Notes under the pieces: generated by a model
Database searches by the model: none
Told to the model about the DNA's origin: nothing
The model's input: the letters and a program-made list of their open reading frames with translations, nothing else
Source: Epiperipatus broadwayi
Taxonomy: Eukaryota; Onychophora; Udeonychophora; Euonychophora; Peripatidae
Reading direction: 5' to 3'
DNA: 64,000 nucleotides
NCBI GenBank assembly: GCA_028023455.1
Contig: JAQFVV010000973.1
Span: 64,001-128,000, forward strand
In this document: piece after piece, positions 1 through 9,776 of the stretch
Position numbering within the stretch: position 1 is the first letter of the stretch
Layout: the number at the start of each line of letters is the position of its first letter
Made by a program: the position numbers and the translations under genes

Positions 1-172
1 ACTTATGCATATATAATATTTACTAAGGCTGTAACCTTATGAATAAGCGTCTGAAAAATTCGAAGGTAGGGACCTCTACAAGTCTTAGCCACAAGCTTAC
101 GCTCAGAAGAAAAGAGGGAAACTCTTTACGTCAACCTACTTTTTTATATATATGAATAGGTGAAGCTGCATA
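1..172 (+). repeat. Dispersed repeat J, copy 1 (truncated by window start)
   Basis: This stretch reappears in reverse complement at 14698-14908. Shared blocks include the segments around GAAGGTAGGGA, CCACAAGCTTAC and GAATAGGTGAAGCTG, in the same order and spacing. No coding potential is visible. The second copy runs about 40 bp further past the GGTGAAGCTG block, so this one is 3'-truncated. Its class is unknown; a SINE or MITE-like non-autonomous element is the likeliest reading. Confidence 0.6.
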
Positions 173-180
173 TATAATAT

Positions 181-481
181 TAATTAATAACATGTTCAAA
201 CTATATGAAGATATGCTATCGATATCGTTAAAGTGCCCTTATGTGTTAGAAATTTTTTTAATATATTGAATTATTGCTTGAGGCTTTAAGTACATTTGAT
301 GTGGATTTAAGTTTGACGATTATTAATACTATTTATTAGATTGACAATCTCTATATGCTCTGAGATGATAAATGTACATCATTTTATACTTGCTAATTTT
401 GTAACAAATAAGTGCAATTCAATGTTTTTGGCAACGTGTAAAAAAGTAAGTTATTTCTCATTCTTACATACATATATATAA
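181..481. other. AT-rich spacer, nothing recognised
   Basis: No ORF, RNA motif or repeat match was seen between repeat J and the first retrozyme copy. Confidence 0.5.
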
Positions 482-857
482 CATGATCAAGTCAATAATA
501 TTGGCATTAACAAGGGGTTTGGGCGTTACATCATTAGATTTTCGGTGGTGCGGATGGCTGAAGAGTTGTAGGGTGGAGTAGATTGAAACCTGGCCATTAA
601 ACTGTGAGGATTTGCTATCTTAATATAAACCAAGCACTGATTATATATGTGTGTGAGAGATGATAATCTGGATCAACTGATGAGTTCTGGTTCAGCATGA
701 AATATGTGTAATGAAAATCATTTATCTTTTTCACATGTGTGTGGTCATATGCATTAGTTGTATGAGATAGAGTAAATGGCTGAAGGAAGATTGAATGTCT
801 TTGTTCAAATACTCTATATTATCCAGGAATATAAAATATACTTGTATTTAAAATATT
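482..857 (+). mobile_element. Retrozyme family A, copy A1 (single unit)
   Basis: One unit of the approximately 440-bp family A. It shares with 40030-40430, 41038-41362 and 44496-44843 the ordered blocks GATTTTC...GGATGGCTGAAGAGTTG, a GTAGATTGAA block, TTTGCTATCTTAATATAAAC, the hammerhead ribozyme core, then TTATCTTTTTCACATGTGTG and the ATGAGATAGAGT block. It encodes no protein. By analogy with metazoan retrozymes it would be transcribed, self-cleaved and circularised, then reverse-transcribed by enzymes from another element. The ribozyme here is partly damaged, so this copy is probably old. Assignment to the retrozyme class is inference from the ribozyme plus the tandem arrangement of sister copies. 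Confidence 0.7.
659..722 (+). ncRNA. Hammerhead ribozyme, type I, partly degraded (A1)
   Basis: CTGATGA lies at 677-683, followed by a stem II hairpin (GTTCTG-GTT-CAGCAT, one internal mismatch and a terminal G-U) and an intact GAAA. The inner stem I pair, CCAA/TTGG in better copies, is weakened here to TCAA/ATGA. Outer arms GATAATC upstream and AAATCATTT downstream still allow partial pairing. The catalytic boxes are intact but self-cleavage is doubtful. Confidence 0.75.
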
Positions 858-3054
858 ACACACACACACACATATATATATAATATAAATAAAATATCCG
901 TTAATGTCCACTTTGTTTTGTTTGTTTTTTCTTGGAATTTAATGGCAGTTGAGGCAAGTTTAAGAAATTAACCGAAAGTACTTCTGCAGATTGAAAGACT
1001 GTTTATAATAGTTTATTACCGTTATATTTATTATTTTTATTGTGGTATATATATATATTGTAAATTTAATAAAGTAAAGAATTACATTTTAATTATATAA
1101 CATTCTAATCTCTTTTTTTTATTTTATATTTTTTTATGAAATTATATAACTTGTCAAGCAGATGTTGTATATAAATAAAGCTTAACCTTTATGATCTTTA
1201 TAGGTGGCAATAATTATGTATTATAATCATTATGGATTAAGCTTTTATATATGCTATATATGTAAAAAAAATATGTATTCAATAGTTTATCTAATTTGAG
1301 AAAAAAAAATTGTTTACTTCGCTTTTATGTATGAATAGTTAATACAATTGTAAAATATCAAAACTATACATATATATTATAACGGGATTTACCGTTTTCC
1401 ATATGTATTTTACGCATATATATAATCTTGTACGATTGCGTGTATGTATATATAACGATACACGTATATGCGTAATGGTTTAAAAGAATATTTATTCTTA
1501 AATTATTCCATTTTATTGCCCCAGCATATTTATGAGCATCAATTTATGATCTCAAGCGCCAATCCCATATTTCTATAAGAATTATGCTGGGAGAACTGGA
1601 ATACCAATATGGAAATGTCCCTGGACTAGCTCTGCTCAGGGCTGGTGGTAAAATTTACCGGCAGTAGATCTAACTCTCTCTTTTTTTTATTTAAAAAAAA
1701 AAAACTCAGAACATAAAAACAAAACAAAATAAAAAAACATTCATTTTATATACATTTATTAGCTATGATATTTACGTATGTATAAAAAAAACATATTATT
1801 TACTTAAGTTAAATTAGTCTCTTTTAAATCAAAGATTCATATCAGTTTTCTTTTTTTTTTGTTTGCTCTTTTCTCTTTTTGCCAAAACTCCCACACACAC
1901 AAATATGCCGGTATATGTATTTTGCACCGAAGATTTAATTGGGCTAATTATATACTAATAAAATTCCGTGGAAAATAGTTTGAACTCTCCGGGCAAAGAA
2001 AATAAATTTTTAAGTTCACAATTGTGTCAAATAAACAGTTTTCTCAAATTCGTGGAGTAAGGTTACTAAAAGTGACATATATAGATGTAATTAGAAAGAA
2101 AATACCTGGTTTCCCCGGGGAATTGATCGAATCCTCTTGGTGAAAATGGAATCTCCGGTCTTTTGTCGGTGAACGAACTTTGTTTTTTTTTTTTTGAAGT
2201 TCGGGTTCCATGGCTAAAGTCTGTTTATTTATTTATTTTCTTTCTCTTCTGGCAATTCAATATTGTTGCTTATTGAGGCGAATTCTCCGAGCTTGACGTC
2301 CCTTCTCCGCTATTGGCAGCTGCTATACATTCGGGGGCAAAGGATTCGGACCCTCCGCACGTTGAAGCCTCTACCCCAGCCTGACCATATTTTATCAAAA
2401 TGTATATCACGTTGACCGTCCGCTTTCTTCTACCTCCAAACTTATACTCATCCTTAATTCTTTTTTTTTTTAATTATCAAATTTATCTTTCTTTTCATTC
2501 ATTTTCAATTATATTTCCATTCACATTCCGTATGCCTTTGTTAAAATGTACCACAAAAGCTTTTTACACCTATTTCTTTCCAATTAATCTTTAATTAGTA
2601 TTAGACATTCCACGATTTTTATAATAATTACTTCCATTGTTCTGCAAAATTAGTCTTCCCTCTTGATATTTAAAGTTCTTTTGTTGGCTTAATATGTATA
2701 TATTTAAAAGTTTATCAAACAAAATATTTTTTATTTTTATTTTGTGAATTTTTCATTTTTAATGGTTCAAAAACGCACTCACACATATACATAGCGATGT
2801 GTATAGCTAGGCTTGGCAAAAGAGAAAAAAAATCAGAGCAAGTGTATAACCCCCCATACCTCTTTTATGAGTTCTTTTTAATTAAAATAACTAATTCAAT
2901 TCAATACGACCACGCAAATGACCGTTGATTGTACATCAAACTGTAAATATTAATTTTGTTAGTAAAGTAATATATATTTTTAATAATATGTTAGTAATAA
3001 GATATATATATATATTAATGCGTTAAGTATACGAATCCGTATTTGTCTAATTAT
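858..3054. other. AT-rich non-coding DNA with two GC-richer patches
   Basis: A (CA)n/(TA)n microsatellite lies at about 860-890 and T or A tracts recur throughout. Two patches are richer in G+C: 1510-1670 and 2100-2400. Neither gives a long reading frame or a recognisable RNA. The 64-codon frame at 2400-2594 is hydrophobic, T-rich translation and is not credible as a gene. The patches may be old transposon pieces; I cannot assign them. Confidence 0.4.
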
Positions 3055-3055
3055 C

Positions 3056-3088
3056 GCAACAGGGTTTGATTATGCCTGCCCTGTTGCA
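3056..3088. repeat. Short perfect hairpin
   Basis: GCAACAGGG and CCCTGTTGC form a 9-bp stem around a loop of about 14 nt, just before an (AT)n run. It could be a remnant of a palindromic element or a chance hairpin. Confidence 0.5.
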
Positions 3089-4660
3089 ATATATATATAT
3101 TATGGAGGTTTACACATAAATACAATAAAGGTTTACACGTAAATATTTATTTTTAAAATTAGTTTGCGTTAATCTCTTATTTGTAATTTTTTTAATTCTC
3201 GAAAACATGAGATGTACAAGTTAATATGAAAAAGTATAAGAGAAACCAAATTTATATTTAATAGCACTAAGCTAGCTTTCAGTTGATTTTCATTATAATC
3301 ATAGTACAAAATAAAATCTCGCAGTTGGAGAGTCCGAATATATGGTGATGGAGAAATATGTAAATTTGTCCTAGTATACGAATTATATATTTCATTTTTT
3401 TAATAGTGGGATGTGAGAGTCTTTTCTGTTAAATGAATGCGGGTCCCTTGCAATCGCCTATGCTTTTTTAAATTTTCTTTTTCTATCATTCCTCTCTGTA
3501 TATAGTGTTTTAACATTAGAGGGAGAAAAAACATGTTCCATAGCCATCTTGTGTTCATGATTTAGGTTTACTATTTTATATAAATAGATGTGCTTGGTAA
3601 TTCTCTTTAAACTATTACTGTGAGATTCTCCATAGTATGCTGCACTGCAGGCAAGGGCAGGGCATGCGACATTATATATGATTTGGGGAGCTTGTTTAAA
3701 AGAAATTTTATCTTTTGTGTTATTTAGAAGGTTTTTGACAGAGGGAGGTCAACTAAAGCTATTCTGAATGTGTCTGTGCAGATTTTTCTAAGTTTTGTTG
3801 AAATATGAGGTATATAAATGTTTGGTATTTACATAATTTTTAATAATTTAATATTCAAAAGTAACTTTAAATTTAATCTCAACTATCGAATAATGCTATT
3901 ATTATGGTACAACTCAGTATTGGAAGTGCTCAGCTTTAAAAAAAAAAATCTTTATTACACATTCAAACCTTTTATGTTGTTAAAAATGATTTAACATTTT
4001 TGAACCATTACAATTATAATTTTTTAAAAGTAATCCTACATTTATTGATGAAACTCTCTTAATTAAATTACACCTAATTTTGTTTTTATGTGATAAGAAT
4101 ATTTCTAAAAATTCAATGTGAAAGAACAGATAAAAAATGTCATCCATTTTGAAACATGAAAGAATGATTTTAGACCCCAAAAGCTAATAAAATAATATTT
4201 GTTTAAAGCATTATAATAGGTTGTATTCAAGTAAACTATAAATAAGTAATGAATTAATGTATGATTAATGAAAATAAATTGAATGGCATTTTTGCTTCTA
4301 GGGTTTATAAGAAATTTGAGTGTCATAAGTATTAAAAGTAAAATCTTTCCAAGGACCTGGTATTCCATAATCTATACACCTATCACTGCACTAAATTATG
4401 CAGGAGAATTACAATGTTCTTTTACTTACTCATTGCAATAGTTAACAAGTCAAAAGATAGAAAATTGTAATCTACTATTAAAGAAACTATTTCATTTAAT
4501 ATTATTCACTAAAATTTGTTTCATTTTTAAAAATTAAATGCTAAAATACTCCTATCTTTTAATATCAAAAAGTATTCAAAAATTACTTTGTACTGAAACA
4601 AATTAAATTTTGTTTTGGGATTGTTTCACTTCAGAGAATAAATCAGGATAAAAAACTGGT
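3089..4660. other. AT-rich spacer
   Basis: There are two overlapping minus-strand frames at 3980-4368, but their composition (I, L, F, N, Y, K-rich) is what random AT-rich DNA gives. No domain or RNA motif was recognised. Confidence 0.4.
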
Positions 4661-5900
4661 TAATCATCATCATCATTTTCCACCATTATCAGTTTAGTAC
4701 AGGATGAATATCTCTCCAATTTCAATTCATTTTCTTTGATCTCTAGCCTCTCTTCCCCATATCACTCATGCACACTTCCTTATTTCATTCATCGATCTCA
4801 CATGTGGTCTTTTTCTAGGTCTTTTAAATCTTGTGGAATCTTTTTAACATTTCAACTATTCATTTATTATCATCTCTTTTACCAATATATCCATCTCAAG
4901 TCCACTTAATTTTTTCAATGACATCAATAAAACCTGTTTATTCTCTTACCCATGCATTTTCACTCTCTTCTTATTATGCCTAACATACATCTCTCCCTAC
5001 TTCTGAATAGTCTAAAGTCTGTAATGCTCTTCTATTAAGGGTCCAAATATAACATCCATAAATTAGAAATGATAAAACACATTTATTAAAAATCTTTTCA
5101 AACACATAGGCATATTCCCTTTTCATATTAAGTTATTTCTTCCAAAAGTAATCCAACTAAGTTTAATTCTATGATTAATCTTATCCAATATGGTTCCATC
5201 TGTAGTAATAATCTGGCCAAGATATTTGTAGTTTTTAACTAATTCTAACTTATCATTATCAAACATTATTTTTATTTTATCTATTGAACATTACTTTAGT
5301 CTTTTTGTTTACCTTTAGTTCGACTTTCTTACTTTTATTTAATAACTCTTGCAACATTTTCTAAAGGAAAGTTGTGACAACAATGGAGTCACTTTGTCAT
5401 ACACCCTTCTCAATATTAATCTTCTTTGTATCATTATGTAATCCAATTATTGCTCTTGCATTTTTATAAATATTTTTCAGAGTATAACAATATCCTGGGT
5501 CTATACCTTAATGGTTCAATGATTTAATTCCTGAAGAAATGCTTATAGAATTAAATGCTTTTTCATAACCTAAAAAACCAAAGCATATTGGCAACTCACA
5601 TTTTTTGATTTTTTCTGTAACTTCTTTCAATACTGTACTTGTATATTATCCATTATATTAAAATCACTTTAAAATCCAGCTTGTTCTTTTGGATGATTGA
5701 TATCCAAAGTTTTCTATAAATGAGTTGTAATTATTTTCATAAAAAAAAACAGATATACGTAATTACTAATATTTTTTATCACGTTTTTAAAATATTAATA
5801 TTATTACTGCATTCTTCCATACTTTGCCAAATTCTTTTTTTATTTCTTCGTTGCAGTTTTTAAAAGTATATCAGTTATCTTCCTATTGATTTTATTCGGA
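4661..5900 (-). pseudogene. Decayed RTE-like LINE, 3' half of reverse transcriptase and tail
   Basis: Read on the minus strand, frames broken by stops and frameshifts give the order typical of RTE reverse transcriptases. From about 5370 down: a segment ending TKVMFNR; at about 5250-5110 the palm/thumb block NYKYLGQIITTDGTI followed by INHRIKLSW; then a block resembling the YGC..W.L region; and at about 4780 RPRKRPHVRS, matching the GRP+.RW region near the C-terminus of RTE proteins. The element ends at about 4661-4680 in an ATG/ATC trinucleotide tail (CATCATCATCAT on plus), which is also usual for RTE. The 5' part (endonuclease) is missing or too degraded to see. It is inactive. Clade assignment rests on these motifs only. 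Confidence 0.75.
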
Positions 5901-6070
5901 TCAATCAAATTGTAAAAAACAAATAAATTTTAAAATTAAATCGAACAAATTCTAATTTTTTTATAAACCATTATTATCTGGATAGCATAATGTATATACA
6001 ATATAACTAAAAAAGAAATATAGACAGAGAAATTAAGGTTTGAAATCACTCTTACTTGTATTTGTTTTAA

Positions 6071-6160
6071 TGATGGTCGAGAGGTCAGCGCGACTGCCTT
6101 GCACTTGCAGGCAGTTGTCCGGGTTGCGGGTTCGCGTCCCGGCCGATACTATGACACTTA
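6071..6160 (+). repeat. tRNA-derived short SINE, copy 1
   Basis: Near-identical to 10903-10993. It carries an A-box-like GAGGTCAGCGCGAC and a clear B box, GGGTTCGCGTCCC, separated by a GC-rich arm (CTGCC...GGCAG). The body ends in CTATGACACTTAA followed by an AT tail. The anticodon arm is longer than in a real tRNA, so it is not a functional tRNA gene. Being only about 90 bp plus tail, it is unusually short for a SINE. Confidence 0.75.
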
Positions 6161-6718
6161 AATATATATATATTTACCGTATAAAGTTTTATAGCATATC
6201 TCTTGCCTATAAGAATTAAATTAATAATAATTCTACTAATTATCGGGTTGAAAGATTTATTAATTACTTGATATCAGTTAACCAAGAGCTGATATAAATT
6301 TTATTAGCTTAACTTATAGCTATTATGCTCTTGACTAGGTTTGTTTAATTTCTAAAAAAATATTCACGTGTTAATTTGAATTCATTAAAGTTCTGACGGA
6401 GTTTTGTGAGGGAGAGAAATATATCTTCTGAGTTAAGCCTGGTCTTCCAGCCATCGTGTTTGGGGGAAGCATGATATAAAAGGGTATTATTATATAATTG
6501 GGTTTAGGCGTTTGCCTATCGTAAGTTTAATTTTAATATTATTGACCAAGTCGTCACGTCAAGCATTTATATTATATAATTTGGGCTTTAAATTTAATAT
6601 TATGACAATTATGTTATTTCTGTTCCTAACGTTGCTAGCACGAACGATCCTCTTGATTTCTTAGGTTTTGTCATTCCTGTGGTATTATTTTATAATTGAT
6701 TGAAACATAAAACAAATG
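6161..6718. other. Spacer, nothing recognised
   Basis: No reading frame or repeat match was seen. Confidence 0.4.
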
Positions 6719-6965
6719 TTATTTTTTCATTTGTTCATCGCTTGGTTGGAGCATCAAAGGTTTGTGGCTAAGCCCGTGTTCCACAACAATTCGCATGGCC
6801 ATAAGGTACTTGTTGAAACAAGTAGCCATTGATCTTCTTGAATCTTCTACAAAACCATTCACTTCATACTCGTTCAAATGTTCATAACATGTTAGTACCG
6901 TTTTCATTGCTGAGTTCAAATGATGGCCCGCATTGTTGCTTTGTAATTCATGACGAATTGATTCC
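6719..6965 (-). CDS. Unidentified coding-like fragment, about 80 codons
   Basis: On the minus strand an open frame runs from about 6965 to a stop at 6719. It starts upstream of the first ATG (6919), beginning ESIRHELQSNN and ending QPSDEQMKK. Unlike most frames here its composition is balanced, rich in E, D, H, M and S, with few AT-driven I/K/N/F runs, and local G+C is raised. A stop lies just upstream of 6965, so if real it is a terminal exon or a remnant of a longer protein. I do not recognise the family. A transposon-encoded protein tail or a genuine last exon are both possible. Confidence 0.3.
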
Positions 6966-7170
6966 TTTTAAAATTAACTTCTTTTACATTTCTATGCAAG
7001 TCTAAATAATCATACTTTGCCAAGTGCTTAATTGAAATCATACTTTTGTATTTCTCATGCCTTCCATAAACTGATTTATAGAGTATTGGAAGACAAATTT
7101 CGCTTTCTTTTTAATAAATTAGAAACGTATTTTCGTTCTATATAAATATCTAATTAAGAGTCCACATACA

Positions 7171-7215
7171 TAACTCATCTGGTTCAGCACAAAATGCATC
7201 TTGGAGGTCATTTGT
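7171..7215 (+). ncRNA. Decayed hammerhead ribozyme at start of array B1
   Basis: The stem II 3' half and everything downstream of it match the intact copy (GGTTCAGCAC, TGCATCTTGG). The CTGATGA box is lost and GAAA has become AAAA. It is catalytically dead. Confidence 0.7.
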
Positions 7216-7564
7216 CTTTTATTATATCTTTATTTATATGAATTTGAAAAGAATTGGGGAAGTGTGGAGATGTTTATTATATCTATAAAGATATTACATA
7301 CGGGACAGAGAAAGGTGAATAACTCAGTGTGTGTAAAAATTTTAAAAAATGAGATATATTAATCTTTAACTGAGGTTTAAAGTTTATATCTGTATTAGAG
7401 ATAATCTCTAGTTTCGAAAATGATTAGTAATAATCATTAGTGTATTTATCTGAAATGGATGGCGTCAAAGTTGTGAGTGGAGAGAGTTTGACAATGGTAA
7501 ATGAAAATGTAACAATTTACTCTAGATAAATACTTTGCATATAATAAAGATATATATGAGAGAT

Positions 7565-7623
7565 GGTAACCTGGGCCAACTGATGAGTGCTGGTTCAGCA
7601 CGAAATGCATCTTGGGGGTCATT
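7565..7623 (+). ncRNA. Hammerhead ribozyme, type I, intact (B1)
   Basis: Order of elements: outer stem I GGTAACC (7565-7571), internal loop, inner stem I CCAA (7576-7579), CTGATGA (7580-7586), stem II GTGCTG-GTT-CAGCAC (7587-7601, perfect 6 bp with a 3-nt loop), GAAA (7602-7605), stem III, then the predicted cleavage after C7611, inner stem I partner TTGG (7612-7615) and outer partner GGTCATT (7617-7623). All core nucleotides of the family are present. Stem III is the self-complementary ATGCAT (7605-7610) with no loop, so the active form should be a dimer of two ribozymes, as known for other short-stem-III hammerheads. The A-U pair next to the cleavage site is kept. Confidence 0.92.
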
Positions 7624-7935
7624 TGTCTTTTATTATATCTTTATTTATATGAATTTGAAAAGAATTGAGGAAGTGTGGAGATGTTTATTATATCTATAAA
7701 GATATTACATACGGGACAGAGAAAGGTGAATAACTCCGTGTGTGTAAAATTTAAAAAAAAATCAGATATATTAATCTTTAACTGAGGTTTAAAGTTTATA
7801 TCTGTGCTAGAGATAATCTCCAGTTTCGAAAATGATTAGTAATTATCATTAGTGTATTTATCTGAAATAGATGGCGTCAAAGTTACGAGTGGAGAGAGTT
7901 TGACAATGGTAAATGAAAATGTAACAATTAACTCA

Positions 7936-8255
7936 TTTGACATATAGCTATACATATTTTAATCACACAAGTCTGTTTTGTCAGAGCATAGGTTAGATAT
8001 ATATATATACCTATACCTTAGGTACTTATGCATCAATTATTGGCATATATAAAATAAAAACCGCCATTAGCTTTGTATATTGTAATTTCATGTTTTAAGA
8101 CTAGAGATAATTTATGCAAATAAGCATCATCATTTATATAATTATTGCTTGTATTAAATATTATATATTATACTTGGTGTCTGATCCATCATTATTTATT
8201 AATTATATTAAGTATTAGTGTTTACTGTTGTTTTGGCAACCCAAATATATATATA
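7936..8255. other. Spacer
   Basis: AT-rich, with a short TA run near 7997. The 66-codon plus-strand frame at 8145-8345 overlaps the palindrome arm and is not credible as a gene. Confidence 0.4.
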
Positions 8256-8482
8256 TGTCCACAGATGGCATTCTACCAAAAACGCCCATCAAGCGTATGT
8301 TTTGTTTACATAAACGTCAGAGTAGTTAGTATTCACTATCTCTAACTATAATTCCACTTTCAGATCATGATTTCAAGCTATTTGTTATTTGTTATTTGTT
8401 AGTGAATACTAACTACTCTGACGTTTATGTAAACAAAACATACGTTTGATGGGCGTTTTTGGTAGAACGCCATCTGTGGACA
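8256..8482. repeat. Near-perfect palindrome with 82-bp arms
   Basis: Arm 8256-8337 is the reverse complement of 8401-8482 with about two mismatches; the spacer is 63 bp. The arms start TGTCCACAGATGGC and contain CAAAAACGCCCATCAA. Arms are far more conserved than anything near them, which points to recent insertion or to gene conversion between arms. This fits a foldback or MITE-type element; no transposase is encoded. Confidence 0.85.
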
Positions 8483-9317
8483 TAAATACAAGCGTTAGCA
8501 AGTTTTTTAACTTGCATTTTTGTTTATCATATATATATATTGGCTTATTCAGAGATATCCGTAAATAGTTCTATCCTGCATTATTTTAGAATCAGTTAAG
8601 TAGTCTCATTTAGTAATCCTATCCATTGAGCTAGTTCGTGGTGCATATTGTTATAGGTCATACTTTGGATGTTTGATCTGAGATCTTGGGGTGCTGTTCG
8701 AATCCTGGTCTTGAATCAAATCAAGATCAGGATGGCTTGAAGTTCTTTTATGATCTAAGGTCATGTAGGAGGTAGGACATGTTGACCAATACAATATAGG
8801 GTCTTAATATTCCCATTTAAATAAACAGAAGAGTGATGGGAAGAGTACAGGCTGAATATGTAATATTCAAATGTAAGTATATTATTTATACTAAACGTAA
8901 AGTCTGAGTTCAAGTCACTTATTTTCTACATATATATTATAACCATAAGTTGTTACTGCAGAACTTCGTGTTAGTTTTTGTGATAGTACATTTAAAAAAA
9001 TGATGTAGTTTATTAAGTAAATATTATTGATATTGTAGTCACAATCAGTCATTCTGCAAGCTATTTAGCTGAGTTATAATTATTATGAAACGTTACTGTT
9101 TATTTCACATTTGTATAAATTTCAATAATTTTAAGTTATTAGTCTAGCTCGCCCAAACAGAAACGTTTATTTTATAATTATCATGTAATATAATACGTGT
9201 AAAAATGAAAGTGTTGTTAAACAAATACACAAATAAAATAAAAGAAAGCTAATGATAATTATATAATATTCATACTATATGATAATTTATTTAAATTAAA
9301 AAAAATAAAACAATGCT
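8483..9317. repeat. Spacer containing a rearranged family A fragment (about 8775-8920)
   Basis: The part from about 8775 to 8893 matches the reverse complement of the family A segment at about 40385-40490 (blocks CCCATTTAAATAAACAG, GGTCTTAATATT). It then continues into TCTGAGTTCAAGTC, which is in plus orientation relative to family A, so the fragment is internally rearranged. No ribozyme core remains here. The rest of the interval is featureless. Confidence 0.45.
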
Positions 9318-9402
9318 ATGAGCACAGACTTTCATACCAACCACCACTCTCCACCCTAGCTCATAACACTAATACACTTCAACTCATATATGTTGAAAAG
9401 AT

Positions 9403-9466
9403 AAATAATCACCAATATACGTATTTCAAGCTAAACCAGCAATCATCAGTTGGTCCAAATTACTAT
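9403..9466 (-). ncRNA. Hammerhead ribozyme in left arm (A2a)
   Basis: Minus strand: CTGATGA (9449-9443), stem II TTGCTG-GTT-TAGCTT with weakened terminal pairs, GAAA (9427-9424), an AT-rich stem III, and inner stem I CCAA/TTGG plus an outer GATTATT arm. The core is intact but stem II is destabilised at its base. Confidence 0.8.
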
Positions 9467-9629
9467 CTCCACACATACAATCAGTGCTCAGCTTTATATT
9501 ATATAGCCAATCTTCATACTTTAATGGACAGAGTTGGAGTGTGGAGTAGATTGAAGCCTTTCCATTAAAGTATGAAGATTGACTATCTTAATATATATCT
9601 GAGCACTTATAGCATATATGTGTAGAGAT

Positions 9630-9690
9630 GGTAATCTGGACCAACTGATGATTACTGGTTTAGCATGAAATATGTATATTGGTGATTATT
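9630..9690 (+). ncRNA. Hammerhead ribozyme in right arm (A2b)
   Basis: Outer stem I GGTAATC (9630-9636), inner CCAA (9641-9644), CTGATGA (9645-9651), stem II TTACTG-GTT-TAGCAT with mismatched base pairs, GAAA (9667-9670), stem III ATATGTAT, predicted cleavage after A9678, TTGG (9679-9682) and GATTATT (9684-9690). Stem I is fully paired; stem II is weakened. Confidence 0.82.
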
Positions 9691-9776
9691 TATCTTTTCA
9701 ACATATATGTGTTGAAGTGTATCAGTGTTATGAGATAGAGTGGAGAGTGGTGGGTGGTGTGAAAGTCTGTGCTCAT

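Larger units (their letters stand above)
7171..7935 (+). mobile_element. Retrozyme family B, tandem array 1
   Basis: About 1.9 tandem copies of a 411-bp unit. The sequence from 7201 recurs from 7612 with a few percent divergence, until the copies stop matching at about 7935. The repeat junctions fall in hammerhead ribozyme motifs, a decayed one at 7171-7215 and an intact one at 7565-7623. The unit 7201-7611 therefore runs exactly from one predicted cleavage site to the next. No protein is encoded. Cleavage-to-cleavage tandem monomers are the hallmark of retrozymes and of other ribozyme-bearing satellite repeats. A second array of the same family lies inverted at 45430-46092. Confidence 0.85.
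9318..9776. mobile_element. Retrozyme family A, head-to-head inverted pair
   Basis: A palindrome of about 459 bp: the left arm starts ATGAGCACAGACTTTC and the right arm ends with its reverse complement GAAAGTCTGTGCTCAT. Each arm is a truncated family A unit and each holds a hammerhead ribozyme (9403-9466 minus, 9630-9690 plus). Divergence between the arms is modest. Such inverted pairs can arise by template switching during reverse transcription or by insertion of one copy beside another. Transcription across it would give a long hairpin RNA that masks both ribozymes. Confidence 0.8.

Noticed and set aside
6071-6160. Functional tRNA gene
   Set aside because: The anticodon arm is too long, the acceptor stem is not closed and the copy carries a SINE-type tail; a twin with a target-site duplication exists at 10893-11005.
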